Shown here in pieces: positions 34,819-44,545 of a stretch of 64,000 nucleotides of DNA; position 1 is the stretch's first letter, and each line of letters opens with the position of its first letter. Position numbers and translations under genes: made by a program. A model generated the notes under the pieces. The model saw nothing but the letters and a program-made list of their open reading frames with translations. It was not told the DNA's origin and did no database searches. The DNA is from Faecousia sp. (lineage in GTDB: Bacteria > Bacillota > Clostridia > Oscillospirales > Oscillospiraceae), in contig JARIBV010000034.1 in NCBI GenBank assembly GCA_029257335.1, forward strand, positions 17,713-81,712, read 5' to 3'.

Positions 34819-36261
34819 CTATCGTTTGAAGGAAGTTGTTTTTCCCGTTTCCGTTCGGGACTCCAAGACCCCCTGGGAAGAAAAAGAATATTCATAGAGC
34901 TTGCTGACCCCGTGGAAGGTATAGGCATTGGTGGCCGGGGAATAGGCCACGACCTGAATGTCCTCGGTCTGCCAGATCAGACGATTGTCAGTGTCCACAT
35001 ACAGCTGGGCTCCCAGATTGCCCGGAACGCAATAGAATGCCCGGGGCATACCGCCATCGGGTTCACAGATCAAAAGAACGGCCTGATAGGATTCTCTGAC
35101 CAGTCCGGTCAGCTCTGTTTCGGGCATATTTATCAGGTCCTCATGATCGGTGATGATGGAAAACAGTTCGTCATAGCCTTCCTCTGCAGAGGGGGTGGCA
35201 TAGGCGGAGATATAAAGGGTTCCGTTGAATTCCTGAAGGTCAGTGATGTGATATTTGCTGTCTTCTTCGGTGTAGCAGAAGGAGTCGGTCATTTCTCCGG
35301 TTTGAGTGATGCGCACCAGCTTTTGCGGTTCCTCCAGCGTGTTGTTGCCCAGCTGAACCAGATAATCCTCTCCCAATCGGGCTGCATTCCGGATGCCGTA
35401 ATTGCCAATCGAATGCTTCTGAACAGACAGGCATTGGCCATCGGTTCCGTATTGACTGACGGAGAGATATTGGACATCTCCCCTTGAAAAGACCGCAATG
35501 CTGCCGTCCGGATTTTCTGCAATGGCTTCGATGGCTTCCTCCTCAAAGCCACTATCCAGAATCTGCACCCATAAAAGATTTCCTTCCGGGTCCAGCCTGG
35601 CCATGGCAGCCCGATGGTCCAGCCCTGTGTCAGAAGGGGGATAGCCCCATACTAGCAGACCGTGAGAGAGCTCCTGATACTCCAGCGCTTTCAAGGTTGG
35701 AATATCCGTGCGCCATAGACACTCCCCGGATTGGTATCTGGAAATAACGGACTTTTCAAAGTGGGAAACGCCAGTATCGGGATCTGAAAACTCCACAAGT
35801 TCGATGGTATAATCCGCTTGATCCGGGCTTACAAAATGGTGGTAGCCGTTTTGATAGGTCCAGAGACTTTCCATTTCTTCCGGAGTGGGTTCTTTGTGTA
35901 AGAATTCATACCCCGGGATCTGCGCCTGTAAACTATTTTGCAGCACCTCAGCAGTTTTGTTGTAGGTAAACTGTTTAGTAGTAATATCCCGGTAAACTGC
36001 TTTGATTTCTCCACGGGTCAGGCCCTCTGTGGACAGGTCATTTGCCTCAAAAAAGGTGACGGCAGCCTTGTACTCCCGCTGCTCTGCGGCATAGACATGG
36101 GCACCTAAGTAAAAAACCGTCACCAGCACCAGACAGGCTGCTGCTGCAAACCATCGCCTCACTGCGTTTGGCTGCTGTTTTTTTCGGGGCGCAAGATTTG
36201 CCGCTTCGATCAAATCTGAATCTATGTAATTCATACAGTCTAAAATATCCTGCCTTTTCAT
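34819..36261 (-). CDS. Putative membrane anti-sigma factor with large extracytoplasmic domain
   Basis: This 480-residue protein has a short cytosolic N-terminus (MKRQDILDCMNYIDSDLIEAA), a basic stretch, one membrane helix at about 36-56 (WFAAAACLVLVTVFYLGAHV) and a ~420-residue outer domain. That domain has repeated short strands ending in G-D/G-N turns (LDPEGNLLWVQ, QYGTDGQCLS, ITQTGEMTD), which suggests a beta-propeller. Its start overlaps the stop of the ECF sigma gene by 4 bases, the usual sigma/anti-sigma layout. A zinc-type anti-sigma motif (HxxxCxxC) is absent, so the name rests on topology and context. The signal sensed is unknown. Confidence 0.7.
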   Translation of the reverse strand: MKRQDILDCMNYIDSDLIEAANLAPRKKQQPNAVRRWFAAAACLVLVTVFYLGAHVYAAEQREYKAAVTFFEANDLSTEGLTRGEIKAVYRDITTKQFTYNKTAEVLQNSLQAQIPGYEFLHKEPTPEEMESLWTYQNGYHHFVSPDQADYTIELVEFSDPDTGVSHFEKSVISRYQSGECLWRTDIPTLKALEYQELSHGLLVWGYPPSDTGLDHRAAMARLDPEGNLLWVQILDSGFEEEAIEAIAENPDGSIAVFSRGDVQYLSVSQYGTDGQCLSVQKHSIGNYGIRNAARLGEDYLVQLGNNTLEEPQKLVRITQTGEMTDSFCYTEEDSKYHITDLQEFNGTLYISAYATPSAEEGYDELFSIITDHEDLINMPETELTGLVRESYQAVLLICEPDGGMPRAFYCVPGNLGAQLYVDTDNRLIWQTEDIQVVAYSPATNAYTFHGVSKLYEYSFSSQGVLESRTETGKTTSFKR

Positions 36262-36809
36262 AGAGAATATCCCTCCTCTTTCAGATACTCCCGCAAGCTG
36301 TTCCGAAGGCGGAACAGTGTCATTTTGACGGATCCTTCCCGAATCCCATAGCGCTGGGCAATCTGAGAAATGGAATCCAGATACCAGTACCGCCGCAGGA
36401 AAATATTTCGTTTTTCCTCATTTTGGAGGTGCAGAAAGGCACTGATGGCGCTGCCAAGCTGGACGGCATCCAGATGAGAGCCGGTATCTGTGCCCGATGG
36501 AATACAGGAGGCCATCTCCTCCGAAAGCGCTACCATTCGAGGTCCCTGTCCATGCCGGTGGCACAGGTTGATGGCCTTGCATCGGGTGATTCGGGCCAGA
36601 AAAGCGAACAGATAAGTTCTTGGTTCATGGGGAGGAATCGATTTCCATGCGTCCAGGTAGGTATCGTTTTCACATTCTTCCGCATCCTGCTGGTTTTGCA
36701 CGATATTGTAAGCGACACTTCTGAGTTGCGCGCCATACCGCTCCTGACAGGCGTAAATGGCAGTTTCCTTCCTCTGCAAAAACAGTTCTACGATGGTTTC
36801 ATCCTGCAC
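36258..36809 (-). CDS. ECF-type RNA polymerase sigma factor
   Basis: This 183-residue protein has sigma region 2 (CQERYGAQLRSVAYNIVQNQQDAEECENDTYLDAWKSIPP, with the typical D-A-E-E-x-x-x-D-T-Y-L-x-x-W core) and region 4 (RRYWYLDSISQIAQRYGIREGSVKMTLFRLRNSLREYL, a helix-turn-helix). There is no region 1 or 3. The start is GTG 36809, preceded by AGGAGG at about 7 bases; no in-frame ATG fits. It is co-transcribed with the overlapping membrane protein gene that would hold it inactive. TTACCA-N18-TAATAT on the minus strand near 36850-36880 is a possible promoter. Confidence 0.92.
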   Translation of the reverse strand: MQDETIVELFLQRKETAIYACQERYGAQLRSVAYNIVQNQQDAEECENDTYLDAWKSIPPHEPRTYLFAFLARITRCKAINLCHRHGQGPRMVALSEEMASCIPSGTDTGSHLDAVQLGSAISAFLHLQNEEKRNIFLRRYWYLDSISQIAQRYGIREGSVKMTLFRLRNSLREYLKEEGYSL

Positions 36810-37096
36810 AGCGTCACCTCCTGATTACTTTTTGAAAGGCCCTTTCACTTATATTATCAAATGTTATCACACATTGGTAACGGATTCATTCAAAGAATCC
36901 AGATTTTATTTTTACGGGTCTCTTGGCGGGCAGGTCAGAATGGGGAGCGAACTCATTTTTATGCAAGGCATCTCAAAATACCCACATTTGCGGATTACGC
37001 CGAGATCCCGAGGCAAAGAGCAAACCCTGATCTGAGCAAAGTAGTGCAAAAATTCATGAGTGAGAAAGTGGCTCAATAAGTTATATTAAATAAATA

Positions 37097-37125
37097 TTGA
37101 AAAACTACATTAAATGGTGCATAAT
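37097..37125 (+). promoter_or_regulatory. Promoter of the 36-codon ORF
   Basis: TTGAAA (37097-37102), 17 bases, CATAAT (37120-37125). The ORF starts 47 bases later. Confidence 0.6.
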
Positions 37126-37171
37126 ACCTGTGAGGCAGATGTGAACGCCTCTTAGGAAAGGGAGTGAGGAA

Positions 37172-37282
37172 GTGAACGAGTTGAATGTAACCAAGGCTCT
37201 GCTGAATGCAATCCTTGAATTGGTTGAAAAGTGTGAGACGCTTGAAGAACTTCGTGAAAGCGTCAAACGAATCATGGAATAG
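37172..37282 (+). CDS. Small ORF, 36 residues, acidic amphipathic helix
   Basis: It starts at GTG 37172 with GGAGTGAGGA upstream and ends at TAG 37280-37282. The product (opening MNELNVTKALLNAILELVE) should be mostly one amphipathic helix with Leu/Ile at regular spacing and many Glu, ending KRIME. Function unknown. It lies next to a transposase remnant, so it may be the last piece of a mobile element or a small peptide gene in its own right. Promoter and ribosome site make translation believable. Confidence 0.5.
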   Translation: MNELNVTKALLNAILELVEKCETLEELRESVKRIME

Positions 37283-37639
37283 AAAAAGAGCGGCCGCCCC
37301 CGCAAGAACGCCGCCCTTAACACCCGCTAAGGTGAGCCGGGAGCCTTACCCCAGCTACCTTGGTTATAACGCAGTAAGGCAAAATAATCAAGCAGGGAAT
37401 TTCAAATGTTGATTCAGAAACAGAACTTTGATGTTGAGGTGGAGATGATAGAGATTCCTTGTAAATGGTACAATGTTGTTGGATACGGTTTGTTGTCTCC
37501 TCTCAGAATGGTGTGTGGTAACGTCATTCTACCCGAGACCGGCAAGCCGTATCTTTTTTCTTTTTCAATTTTTCGCAACTTTTCATCCGCACCCCCTAAG
37601 CCCCCAGCAGATTGTCCAGACATACAATAATAAAACAAA

Positions 37640-37900
37640 GATGCAGTATTTCAGTTTGTGCGAACAAGCAGTTTTGAGAATACTTGTTTGAATTTTATCA
37701 CGCATATTTTTGAAATTGCGTGCACCCGGTGCTTTACGATATCCGTCCTGATTGGCTGCGATTGCGACCCAAATTGCAACATTTTCGTATTCTCCACCTC
37801 AGTTGCGGCGCAGATAGATCCCGTCTGCATAGCCAGATTGTTTGCAGACATTTTTCAAGATTTCCCATTCAGGAGAATGCAAATAAACGGTGCACCGTTT
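37640..37900 (-). pseudogene. IS256 (Mutator)-type transposase fragment with in-frame stop
   Basis: On the minus strand one frame reads GYADGIYLRRN, a TGA at 37799-37801, then GGEYENVAIWVAIAANQDG and YRKAPGA. This follows the IS256-family core (D-G-x-Y-L-K-R-N-W-G-G-x-Y-E-N-V-A-x-x-V-A-I-x-x-N-x-D-G-Y-R). The TGA sits where the family has Trp, so it probably arose from TGG. Only about 80 codons remain. No terminal inverted repeats or second half could be found. Confidence 0.7.
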
Positions 37901-37944
37901 GTTTCAAAACGCAAGTTTTGCAATGCTTACCACAAGATTCTCAA

Positions 37945-37972
37945 TTGAATTTCGGATGGGCTGATTTATAAT
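37945..37972 (+). promoter_or_regulatory. Promoter of the GH2-uxuA-uxuB operon
   Basis: TTGAAT (37945-37950), 16 bases, perfect TATAAT (37967-37972). A second TATAAT at 38005-38010 lacks a good -35 and could depend on an activator such as the AraC-type regulator of the locus. Confidence 0.6.
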
Positions 37973-38070
37973 AAAATTAAGAACCGCGACCTTTTATGTC
38001 ACAATATAATCTGTTGTTTTAATCAAATGAGTCTGATACAGTTACACTTGCGGACAAAAGGAGAAAAGCT

Positions 38071-41000
38071 ATGAAACAAGACAATCAGAAAATCCTTCAT
38101 GCGCCGGGACTTCTGGATGGGGAATGGAGAATATACGGAAATCCGGACAGCTGCCGTGCCAGTGACGGGATCCTGACAACCCGGGATTGCTGGGCTGCTG
38201 CCGAAAATATGCAGTTTGAGAATTTTGACTTCAGGTTCTGGGGCCGTGCACCGGAAGGTGCGTCTCAGGTGGATATTTGGGCCTGTTTCCGCCACTATAA
38301 TCGGGACCATCGCTATATGGTGGGCCTTCGAGGCGGCAGCCATCAGCACCTGTATCTGGCCCGCATGGGCGCCAAAGGGTATGACAAAATGTTGGATCTG
38401 CGACCGTTGGAATGGTGCCCTGAGCCTGGTGTATGGTACCAGGTGCGGGTAGTCTGCGCAGGCAGTACCATTGCGGTTTATCTCAACGATGAGGAAAAAC
38501 CTCTGATTCTGTGTGAAGACCCGGATGCCACCTTTCATAGTGGTTGTATTGCCTTGGGAAGCAGCTTTGTGGAAACACAGTATCGAGATGTTTCCGTTTC
38601 AAAGGTTCAGGCAGATGCTTTAAAAGATGTGGAAAAGCAGCCTGACTTTCTGAATTCGGTTATCTTGTCGCCTCAGGTCAAAGAAGCCATCCGTCGGCAG
38701 AATCGGGCAGGTTACCGCCCATATGCAGTGCCTGCCCTTCCTGAAACTCGTCTGGAGCTGAGTCTGGATGGAAATTGGCTGTTTATCCCTGATTATGAAA
38801 GCGGAAAAGATCCGGAGAAGGTTTCCTATGATGACAGTAATGCGCATGTAATCACGGTTCCTTCTGCATGGACCCCCTTGAAGGCTTGGTTGGAAGGCGA
38901 AACCATGGGCCAAGGCTTGAACAAGGGAATGACGGACACCTATTATCTGGAAGAAGATACCCGCTGTATGAATCAGACCTTTGACTATGAAAAGACACAA
39001 TGGGCGTGGTACCGTCACTATATCGATCTGCCCAGCGGCATCGAAAAAAAGCGTGTGGTATTGGATTGCGAAGGAATTGCCCTTGTCAGTTCCATTTATT
39101 GCAACGGCGTACTGGTTCATGAAAACATCGGAATGTTTGCTCCCATGCAGATCGACATCGGGGAGCATCTCCACGAGGGACGCAATGTAATTGCCGTGAT
39201 GGTCCGGCGCCGCTTGCCGGAAAAGACGGCTGTTCTTGTAGATTCTGATTTCATAGACAACAACTACGCCAAGGCCAGAGAAGGCGGTGAGGCGGCACAA
39301 GGGACGCCGATTTCTGACTGCATTCATCGGGAGTTCTGCACAGAGGATATCCCACACGGATTTTATTCAGGCAATCCCGGCGGCATCTGGCGCAGCGTGA
39401 AGCTGATTATCAGCGAAAAAATCCATGTGGACGAATGCTGGTTCCGGCCTACCCTGAACGACGCTTCCATCGATGTGTCCTATACAAACCAGGGCACTTC
39501 CCAGGAAGATGTGACGCTGGTATATCATATGGTCCACAAAACCACAGGGGAATTTCTCTGCGGCGGTACGGTGGAATCGGTTTCCTTGAAGCCCGGTGAG
39601 CAGAGAACCGCGAAGTTTAAGACCCCCAGGGTATCCCCTCGCCTGTGGGGACCGGGGACGCCGAATCTGTATCGGCTGACCTTTTTCATTATGCGCAACG
39701 CAGTGGTAATCGATACTTACCAGGAACAGGTTGGCTTCCGGACGGTTCGGTTTGAAGAAAGCACCTTGATTTATAATGGACAGCCCCTGTGGGTACGAGG
39801 CGGCAACCATATGCCATCTTATGTCAGACCCAACGACGCAGAGCTGGCAAGAACATTCATTGCCACTGCGCTGGATCATAATTTGATGGCAACCCGCACC
39901 CATGCAGCGCCCTGGACCAGTACCTGGCTGGATGCAGCAGATGAAGGCGGACTCATGATTTCTTTGGAGGGAACCTGGCCCTGGCTGATGCTCACTACGA
40001 TTCCCAGTCAGAAGTCCTTTGAAGTTTGGCAGAAGGAGCTGCGTCAGCTGTACCGCCGAAATCGGAATCGGCCATCCTTGTTCCTCATTACTTTGAACAA
40101 TGAAATGAACTTCTATCTGATTCCGGGTTCGGATCAGGTTGTAACGGAAAAAGGTCGTCTGGTGCAGGGCGGTCTGCGGATTGCCCGCGAGGAATTTCCT
40201 GATCTTCCTCTGGTTTGTGACTCCGGTTATTTCCGCGGCCCGACCATGTACAACGGTCGTTATAAGACATTGGCAGTTGCAAATGGTCGATATGAGCGCA
40301 TTATTGAGCCCAATCACTTTGATGAAGGAGATATGGACGATCCCCACTTTTATTTTGGTTGGTATGAGCCCAGTTTCTTCCATTTCATGAACGGAGAGTT
40401 TGGAAGAGATATGACCGTACCGGGACGCCCCTGTATGTCTCAGGAATGCTCGGTGGGCTATTGCCGTACCGGTGACGGGCATGCAACCCGAGCCTATCTG
40501 TTTGACCAGCAGACTCCTCAGACCACTACGGGCAAACGCGCATATGAGCATAATGACCCTAAATATTTTCAGCATAATCATGCCTTCCAGCTGCAAGGGC
40601 TTTTGGAAATGTTCCGCCGGGTGGAGCATGAACGAACCTGCGGTGTTATGCTGTTTTCACTGGAGACCTGGTTCTATCATCATTACGACAGCAGGCGGAT
40701 TCAGCCCATGCTGTCTGCCCACCGGCTGAAGATGGCGTATCAGCCGATACTGGCCAGTGCAAATCTATTTGGCCGCCATTTTTATGCCGGCACAGAGCTG
40801 CGTACAGAGGTGACTCTCATCAATGACAGCAACCAGAAACAGACCTTGCAGGCTCCCAGGGTGGAAGCGCAGATCGTTGCCGGGGAGAATGTTTTGGTCC
40901 AATGCGATCTGGTCTATGAGGATATTGCATACTTCCACAATGCCGTACAGGATCTGGTAATACAAATTCCTGACGCGTTGCCGGACCACCGAACAGAGGC

Positions 41001-41715
41001 AAAGCTGGTGTTAAGAATCTGGGAAAAAGATCGGATTCTTTCCGTGAATGACTATGAGATTCTGCTTTGCGATCAGGTATGGTCCGATTCCGTTTCCAAT
41101 GAAGAAACAATATGGTGCCTTTCAGAGGATCAGGCGGCACAAAAACTTCTGAATCGGCATCACCTGTCCTGCAAAGTTTGCGAGGATATGGCGCCGCTGG
41201 TTGGACAAAAAGACCGACTGGTGATTGCTCAGCCTGTCAACTCTCGGCAGGCAGAAGAGATTCGTGCTTTTGCACAGGCAGGTGGCAAGGTGATATTGAT
41301 GAATCAAAAGGCTTTGCCTGAGGAGCTGCTCAATGGAAAGAAAATCAGCTATACACAAGACCTCATGGAAATCATGACCATGAACATTCCGGAAAGCTCG
41401 CTGTTTAACGGCATTGATGAGCTGGATACCAGTTGGTTTGCAAATCGGCAGTGTGTGCCTTATGTTGCATATGGTTGGTACGATGCAGATCGTTTGGACC
41501 AGGATGTATGCGCCCTGGGTGAGACATTACAATGGCACAATTATATTGCCAAGCCCACCGACTACCATAAAATCGGAGGTACCCCGCTGTTTGCCCTTCG
41601 CTGCGGAAAGGGTGCCATGTTGATCAGTTCAGTCAGAACGGATGCCGATGATGCAGATCCGGTGGCATGCCGTCTTACAGGCAACACCCTGACATGGGAC
41701 TTTGACGAAATCTGA
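38071..41715 (+). CDS. Multidomain GH2 glycosidase (putative beta-glucuronidase/uronidase)
   Basis: This 1214-residue cytosolic enzyme has no signal peptide. Order: a concanavalin/laminin-G-like domain (about 1-190, FRFWGRAPEGASQVDIWACF); GH2 sugar-binding domain (about 220-450, WAWYRHYIDLPSG); Ig-like GH2 domain (about 460-575); GH2 TIM barrel from LWVRGGNHMPSYVRPND, with acid/base Glu678 (TLNNEMN) and probable nucleophile Glu792 (CMSQECSVGYC); a beta-sandwich; and a C-terminal ThuA/GATase-like domain (about 1075-1214). AAGGAG precedes ATG 38071. It is first in an operon with uxuA and uxuB, so a terminal uronic acid is the likely product. GH2 also holds galactosidases and mannosidases, and the uronate specificity is inferred from context only. 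Confidence 0.82.
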   Translation: MKQDNQKILHAPGLLDGEWRIYGNPDSCRASDGILTTRDCWAAAENMQFENFDFRFWGRAPEGASQVDIWACFRHYNRDHRYMVGLRGGSHQHLYLARMGAKGYDKMLDLRPLEWCPEPGVWYQVRVVCAGSTIAVYLNDEEKPLILCEDPDATFHSGCIALGSSFVETQYRDVSVSKVQADALKDVEKQPDFLNSVILSPQVKEAIRRQNRAGYRPYAVPALPETRLELSLDGNWLFIPDYESGKDPEKVSYDDSNAHVITVPSAWTPLKAWLEGETMGQGLNKGMTDTYYLEEDTRCMNQTFDYEKTQWAWYRHYIDLPSGIEKKRVVLDCEGIALVSSIYCNGVLVHENIGMFAPMQIDIGEHLHEGRNVIAVMVRRRLPEKTAVLVDSDFIDNNYAKAREGGEAAQGTPISDCIHREFCTEDIPHGFYSGNPGGIWRSVKLIISEKIHVDECWFRPTLNDASIDVSYTNQGTSQEDVTLVYHMVHKTTGEFLCGGTVESVSLKPGEQRTAKFKTPRVSPRLWGPGTPNLYRLTFFIMRNAVVIDTYQEQVGFRTVRFEESTLIYNGQPLWVRGGNHMPSYVRPNDAELARTFIATALDHNLMATRTHAAPWTSTWLDAADEGGLMISLEGTWPWLMLTTIPSQKSFEVWQKELRQLYRRNRNRPSLFLITLNNEMNFYLIPGSDQVVTEKGRLVQGGLRIAREEFPDLPLVCDSGYFRGPTMYNGRYKTLAVANGRYERIIEPNHFDEGDMDDPHFYFGWYEPSFFHFMNGEFGRDMTVPGRPCMSQECSVGYCRTGDGHATRAYLFDQQTPQTTTGKRAYEHNDPKYFQHNHAFQLQGLLEMFRRVEHERTCGVMLFSLETWFYHHYDSRRIQPMLSAHRLKMAYQPILASANLFGRHFYAGTELRTEVTLINDSNQKQTLQAPRVEAQIVAGENVLVQCDLVYEDIAYFHNAVQDLVIQIPDALPDHRTEAKLVLRIWEKDRILSVNDYEILLCDQVWSDSVSNEETIWCLSEDQAAQKLLNRHHLSCKVCEDMAPLVGQKDRLVIAQPVNSRQAEEIRAFAQAGGKVILMNQKALPEELLNGKKISYTQDLMEIMTMNIPESSLFNGIDELDTSWFANRQCVPYVAYGWYDADRLDQDVCALGETLQWHNYIAKPTDYHKIGGTPLFALRCGKGAMLISSVRTDADDADPVACRLTGNTLTWDFDEI

Positions 41716-41765
41716 TCCGCACCGGGGAAATAAAATTATGTTCAGCTCTATGGAGGAGATAACCT

Positions 41766-42881
41766 ATGAAAATGACATTCCGCTGGTATGGGACTCAAAG
41801 CGACAGCATTTCCCTGAAGCAGATTAAGCAGATACCCGGAGTATCCGGGCTGATGGGTGTTTTGGACTGGAAGGCTGCCGGTGAGATTTGGACAGAGGAA
41901 GAAATCAGAAATTATGTGGACGAGGTCCATAGGGCTGGCTTAGAGGTGGAAGTCATCGAGTCAGTCAATGTACATGAAGACATCAAAATGGGACTTCCCT
42001 CCAGGGATGTATACATTGCCAATTATTGCACCACCATCCGAAATCTGGCAAAATATGGGATCAAGGTGATTGTCTATAATTTTATGCCGGTGTTCGACTG
42101 GCTGCGAACGGATCTTGCAAAGACAATTCCGGAAGATGGTTCCAATGCGCTGTACTATGATGAAGCGGAGCTTGGAACAATGACACCTTTGGATCTGGTC
42201 CGCAGCACAATGGAAAATACCAATGGGTTCACTCTGCCCGGCTGGGAACCTGCCCGCCTTGCAGAACTGGAAACAACCCTTTGTCGCTACAAAAACATCA
42301 CGCCTGATGATCTGCGTGCCAATTATAAGTATTTCCTGGACGGCATCATACCTACCTGTGAGGAATGCGGGGTCAGAATGGCAGTACATCCGGATGATCC
42401 GGCATGGCCGGTTTTCGGTTTGCCCAGAATCGCCCATAGTCAGGAGGATTTTGATCAGATTGTTGCTTTGCATGATTCACCCTGCAACACGCTGTGCCTT
42501 TGCACCGGCTCTCTGGGTTCTAATCCTGACAATGATCTGCCTGCAATCATCCGTCACTTCGGCAAAAAGGATCGTATCGGCTGTCTTCATGTTCGCAATG
42601 TGAAGCATCTGGGTCATCGAAAGTTCCGGGAAGCAGCCCATTTGTCTGAAGCCGGAGACCTGGATCTTTATGAAATTATGAAGGCTGTCTATGACACCTG
42701 CCCCAACACCTATCTCCGCCCTGACCACGGGCGCATGATTTGGGACGAGGTAGGCCGTCCCGGTTATGGTCTGTATGACCGTGCCCTTGGTGCGGTATAT
42801 CTCAACGGTTTGTGGGAGGCCATCCACAAAGCCAATCAAAACAAATTACCGGAGGGCACATATCATGCTGACGCTGAATAA
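41766..42881 (+). CDS. uxuA: Mannonate dehydratase
   Basis: This 371-residue enzyme converts D-mannonate to 2-keto-3-deoxygluconate. Family features are the [20 protein letters not shown] opening, [10 protein letters not shown], the metal ligands in [11 protein letters not shown] and [12 protein letters not shown], and the closing [13 protein letters not shown] motif. Length is standard. It follows the GH2 gene by 50 bases and overlaps uxuB by 17 bases. It is the fourth enzymatic need of the glucuronate pathway, after UxaC and UxuB. Confidence 0.95.
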   Translation: MKMTFRWYGTQSDSISLKQIKQIPGVSGLMGVLDWKAAGEIWTEEEIRNYVDEVHRAGLEVEVIESVNVHEDIKMGLPSRDVYIANYCTTIRNLAKYGIKVIVYNFMPVFDWLRTDLAKTIPEDGSNALYYDEAELGTMTPLDLVRSTMENTNGFTLPGWEPARLAELETTLCRYKNITPDDLRANYKYFLDGIIPTCEECGVRMAVHPDDPAWPVFGLPRIAHSQEDFDQIVALHDSPCNTLCLCTGSLGSNPDNDLPAIIRHFGKKDRIGCLHVRNVKHLGHRKFREAAHLSEAGDLDLYEIMKAVYDTCPNTYLRPDHGRMIWDEVGRPGYGLYDRALGAVYLNGLWEAIHKANQNKLPEGTYHADAE

Positions 42882-44481
42882 TCAAGGCTTACAGGATCGG
42901 GCAGGCTGGAAGGCAGCAGGTGTTGCCCTTCCAAACTACGACCGGAATCAGATGAGAGAACAGACAAAGAAAAACCCTACCTGGGTTCACTTTGGGGCAG
43001 GCAACATTTTTCGTGGATTTATCGCCAGATTGCAGCATGATCTGCTGAATCAGGGGCTGGTAACAGGCGGAATTGTGGCTGCGGATACCTTCGACTATGA
43101 CAACATTGATAAAATCTATCACGGATATGATTGCCTGACCATGCTGGTGCTGCTTATGCCGGATGGTACCATGAAAAAGGAAATCATTGCTTCTGTGGCG
43201 GAGGGCTTGAAGGTGGGCAGCATGTACCCGGAGGATCGGGAGAAGCTCAAGTCCATATTCTGCAATCCGGGACTGCAAATGGCCTCCTTCACCATCTCTG
43301 AAAAGGGATATGCGCTGAAAGACCTGCAAGGAGCTTTTTTGCCTGCTGTTCAGAAGGATTTTGAACAGGGACCAAACCACTGCTGCCATGCCATGTCGGT
43401 GGTTACGGCCATGCTGTGGGAGAGATACAACAAGTCTGCCGCTCCTGTGGCAATGGTCAGCATGGACAACTGCTCGCACAACGGTGAAAAGCTTCGCAGC
43501 AGCGTGATGACAGTGGCAGAGCAATGGCTTTCCCGAGGAATGGTCACAAAGGCCTTTGTAGACTGGATCCATGATGAGAACATGGTGTCCTTTCCCTGGA
43601 CCATGATTGATAAAATCACCCCAAGACCTGCAAAAGTGGTGGAAGATGCCCTGAGAGATTGCGGAATTGCCGACATGACCCCGATCATCACACCGAAAAA
43701 TACTTTTGTTGCACCCTTTGTCAATGCGGAAGAGCCTCAGTATCTGGTGATTGAAGACAGATTTCCCAATGGACGGCCTCCCCTGGAAAAAGCAGGCGTA
43801 TCCTTTGCCGATCGTGATACGGTTAACCTGACGGAAAAAATGAAGGTGACCACTTGCCTGAATCCGCTGCATACTGCTCTGGCTGTTTATGGCTGCCTGC
43901 TGGGATATACCTCCATTGCTGCGGAAATGAAAGATCCGGAGCTCAGAGCCCTGGTGGAAGGCGTTGGGTATGGGGAAGGTCTGCCGGTTGTAGTGGATCC
44001 CGGTATTTTAAGCCCAAGAGACTTTATTGCGGAAGTGGTGAATAAACGGCTCCCCAATCCTTTTATTCCGGATATGCCACAACGGATAGCAACCGATACC
44101 AGCCAAAAGGTGGCGATCCGCTTTGGTGAGACGATCAAAAGCTATGCAGCCAGAGAAGATCTGGATCCTGCGTCTTTGAAATACATTCCATTGGTGCTTG
44201 CAGGATGGCTTCGCTATTTGTTGGGTCTGGATGACAATGGGAAGGTCATGGAGTGTTCCGGTGATCCCATGCTGGAAGAACTTCAAGCGCAGCTTTCCAC
44301 GGTGAAGCTGGGAAGCCCGGAGTCTGCAACGGATGCGGTACTGAAACCAATCCTAACCAATGCATCTTTATTTGCCGTTGATCTGTATGAAATGGGTTTG
44401 GCCGGCAAGATCCGGACCTTTCTGCAGGAGATGCTGGAAGGTCCCGGGGCCGTCCGGGCATGCCTGAAAGCACATGTATAA
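42865..44481 (+). CDS. uxuB: Fructuronate reductase (mannitol dehydrogenase family)
   Basis: This 538-residue NAD-dependent polyol dehydrogenase reduces D-fructuronate to D-mannonate. The N-terminal Rossmann domain opens with [15 protein letters not shown] (GxGxxxRG-type loop), followed by the long helical C-terminal domain with [23 protein letters not shown], the mannitol-dehydrogenase K-x-x-x-x-N-x-x-H catalytic motif. ATG 42865 has GGAGGG 8 bases upstream, inside the end of uxuA. Gene order with uxuA makes fructuronate the likely substrate; tagaturonate or mannitol are less likely. Confidence 0.92.
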   Translation: MLTLNNQGLQDRAGWKAAGVALPNYDRNQMREQTKKNPTWVHFGAGNIFRGFIARLQHDLLNQGLVTGGIVAADTFDYDNIDKIYHGYDCLTMLVLLMPDGTMKKEIIASVAEGLKVGSMYPEDREKLKSIFCNPGLQMASFTISEKGYALKDLQGAFLPAVQKDFEQGPNHCCHAMSVVTAMLWERYNKSAAPVAMVSMDNCSHNGEKLRSSVMTVAEQWLSRGMVTKAFVDWIHDENMVSFPWTMIDKITPRPAKVVEDALRDCGIADMTPIITPKNTFVAPFVNAEEPQYLVIEDRFPNGRPPLEKAGVSFADRDTVNLTEKMKVTTCLNPLHTALAVYGCLLGYTSIAAEMKDPELRALVEGVGYGEGLPVVVDPGILSPRDFIAEVVNKRLPNPFIPDMPQRIATDTSQKVAIRFGETIKSYAAREDLDPASLKYIPLVLAGWLRYLLGLDDNGKVMECSGDPMLEELQAQLSTVKLGSPESATDAVLKPILTNASLFAVDLYEMGLAGKIRTFLQEMLEGPGAVRACLKAHV

Positions 44482-44485
44482 ACAA

Positions 44486-44517
44486 TCGCCGGTCCAGTAG
44501 GCTTGCTGGACCGGCGA
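44486..44517. terminator. Hairpin between uxuB and the AraC-type gene
   Basis: TCGCCGGTCCAG and CTGGACCGGCGA form a perfect 12-bp stem with an 8-base loop between two convergent genes. T run weak. Confidence 0.75.
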
Positions 44518-44545
44518 CTTGCTTGCAGACAGAGAAAAAGCAGTA

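Larger units (their letters stand above)
36810..38070. other. 1.26-kb relic zone between sigma operon and glucuronate locus
   Basis: This AT-richer stretch has no full gene. It holds a small ORF with its own promoter (37097-37282), a GC-rich structured piece (37283-37370), a minus-strand IS256-type transposase remnant (about 37640-37900) and the GH2 promoter (37945-37972). The part 36840-37090 shows nothing I recognise. Confidence 0.65.

Noticed and set aside
33354..34928. A 524-codon minus-strand frame over GH125
   Set aside because: Shadow frame that also runs through the terminators downstream of GH125.
37406..37630. A 74-codon plus-strand ORF in the relic zone
   Set aside because: No ribosome site at a good distance, no familiar motif, and odd composition at its end.
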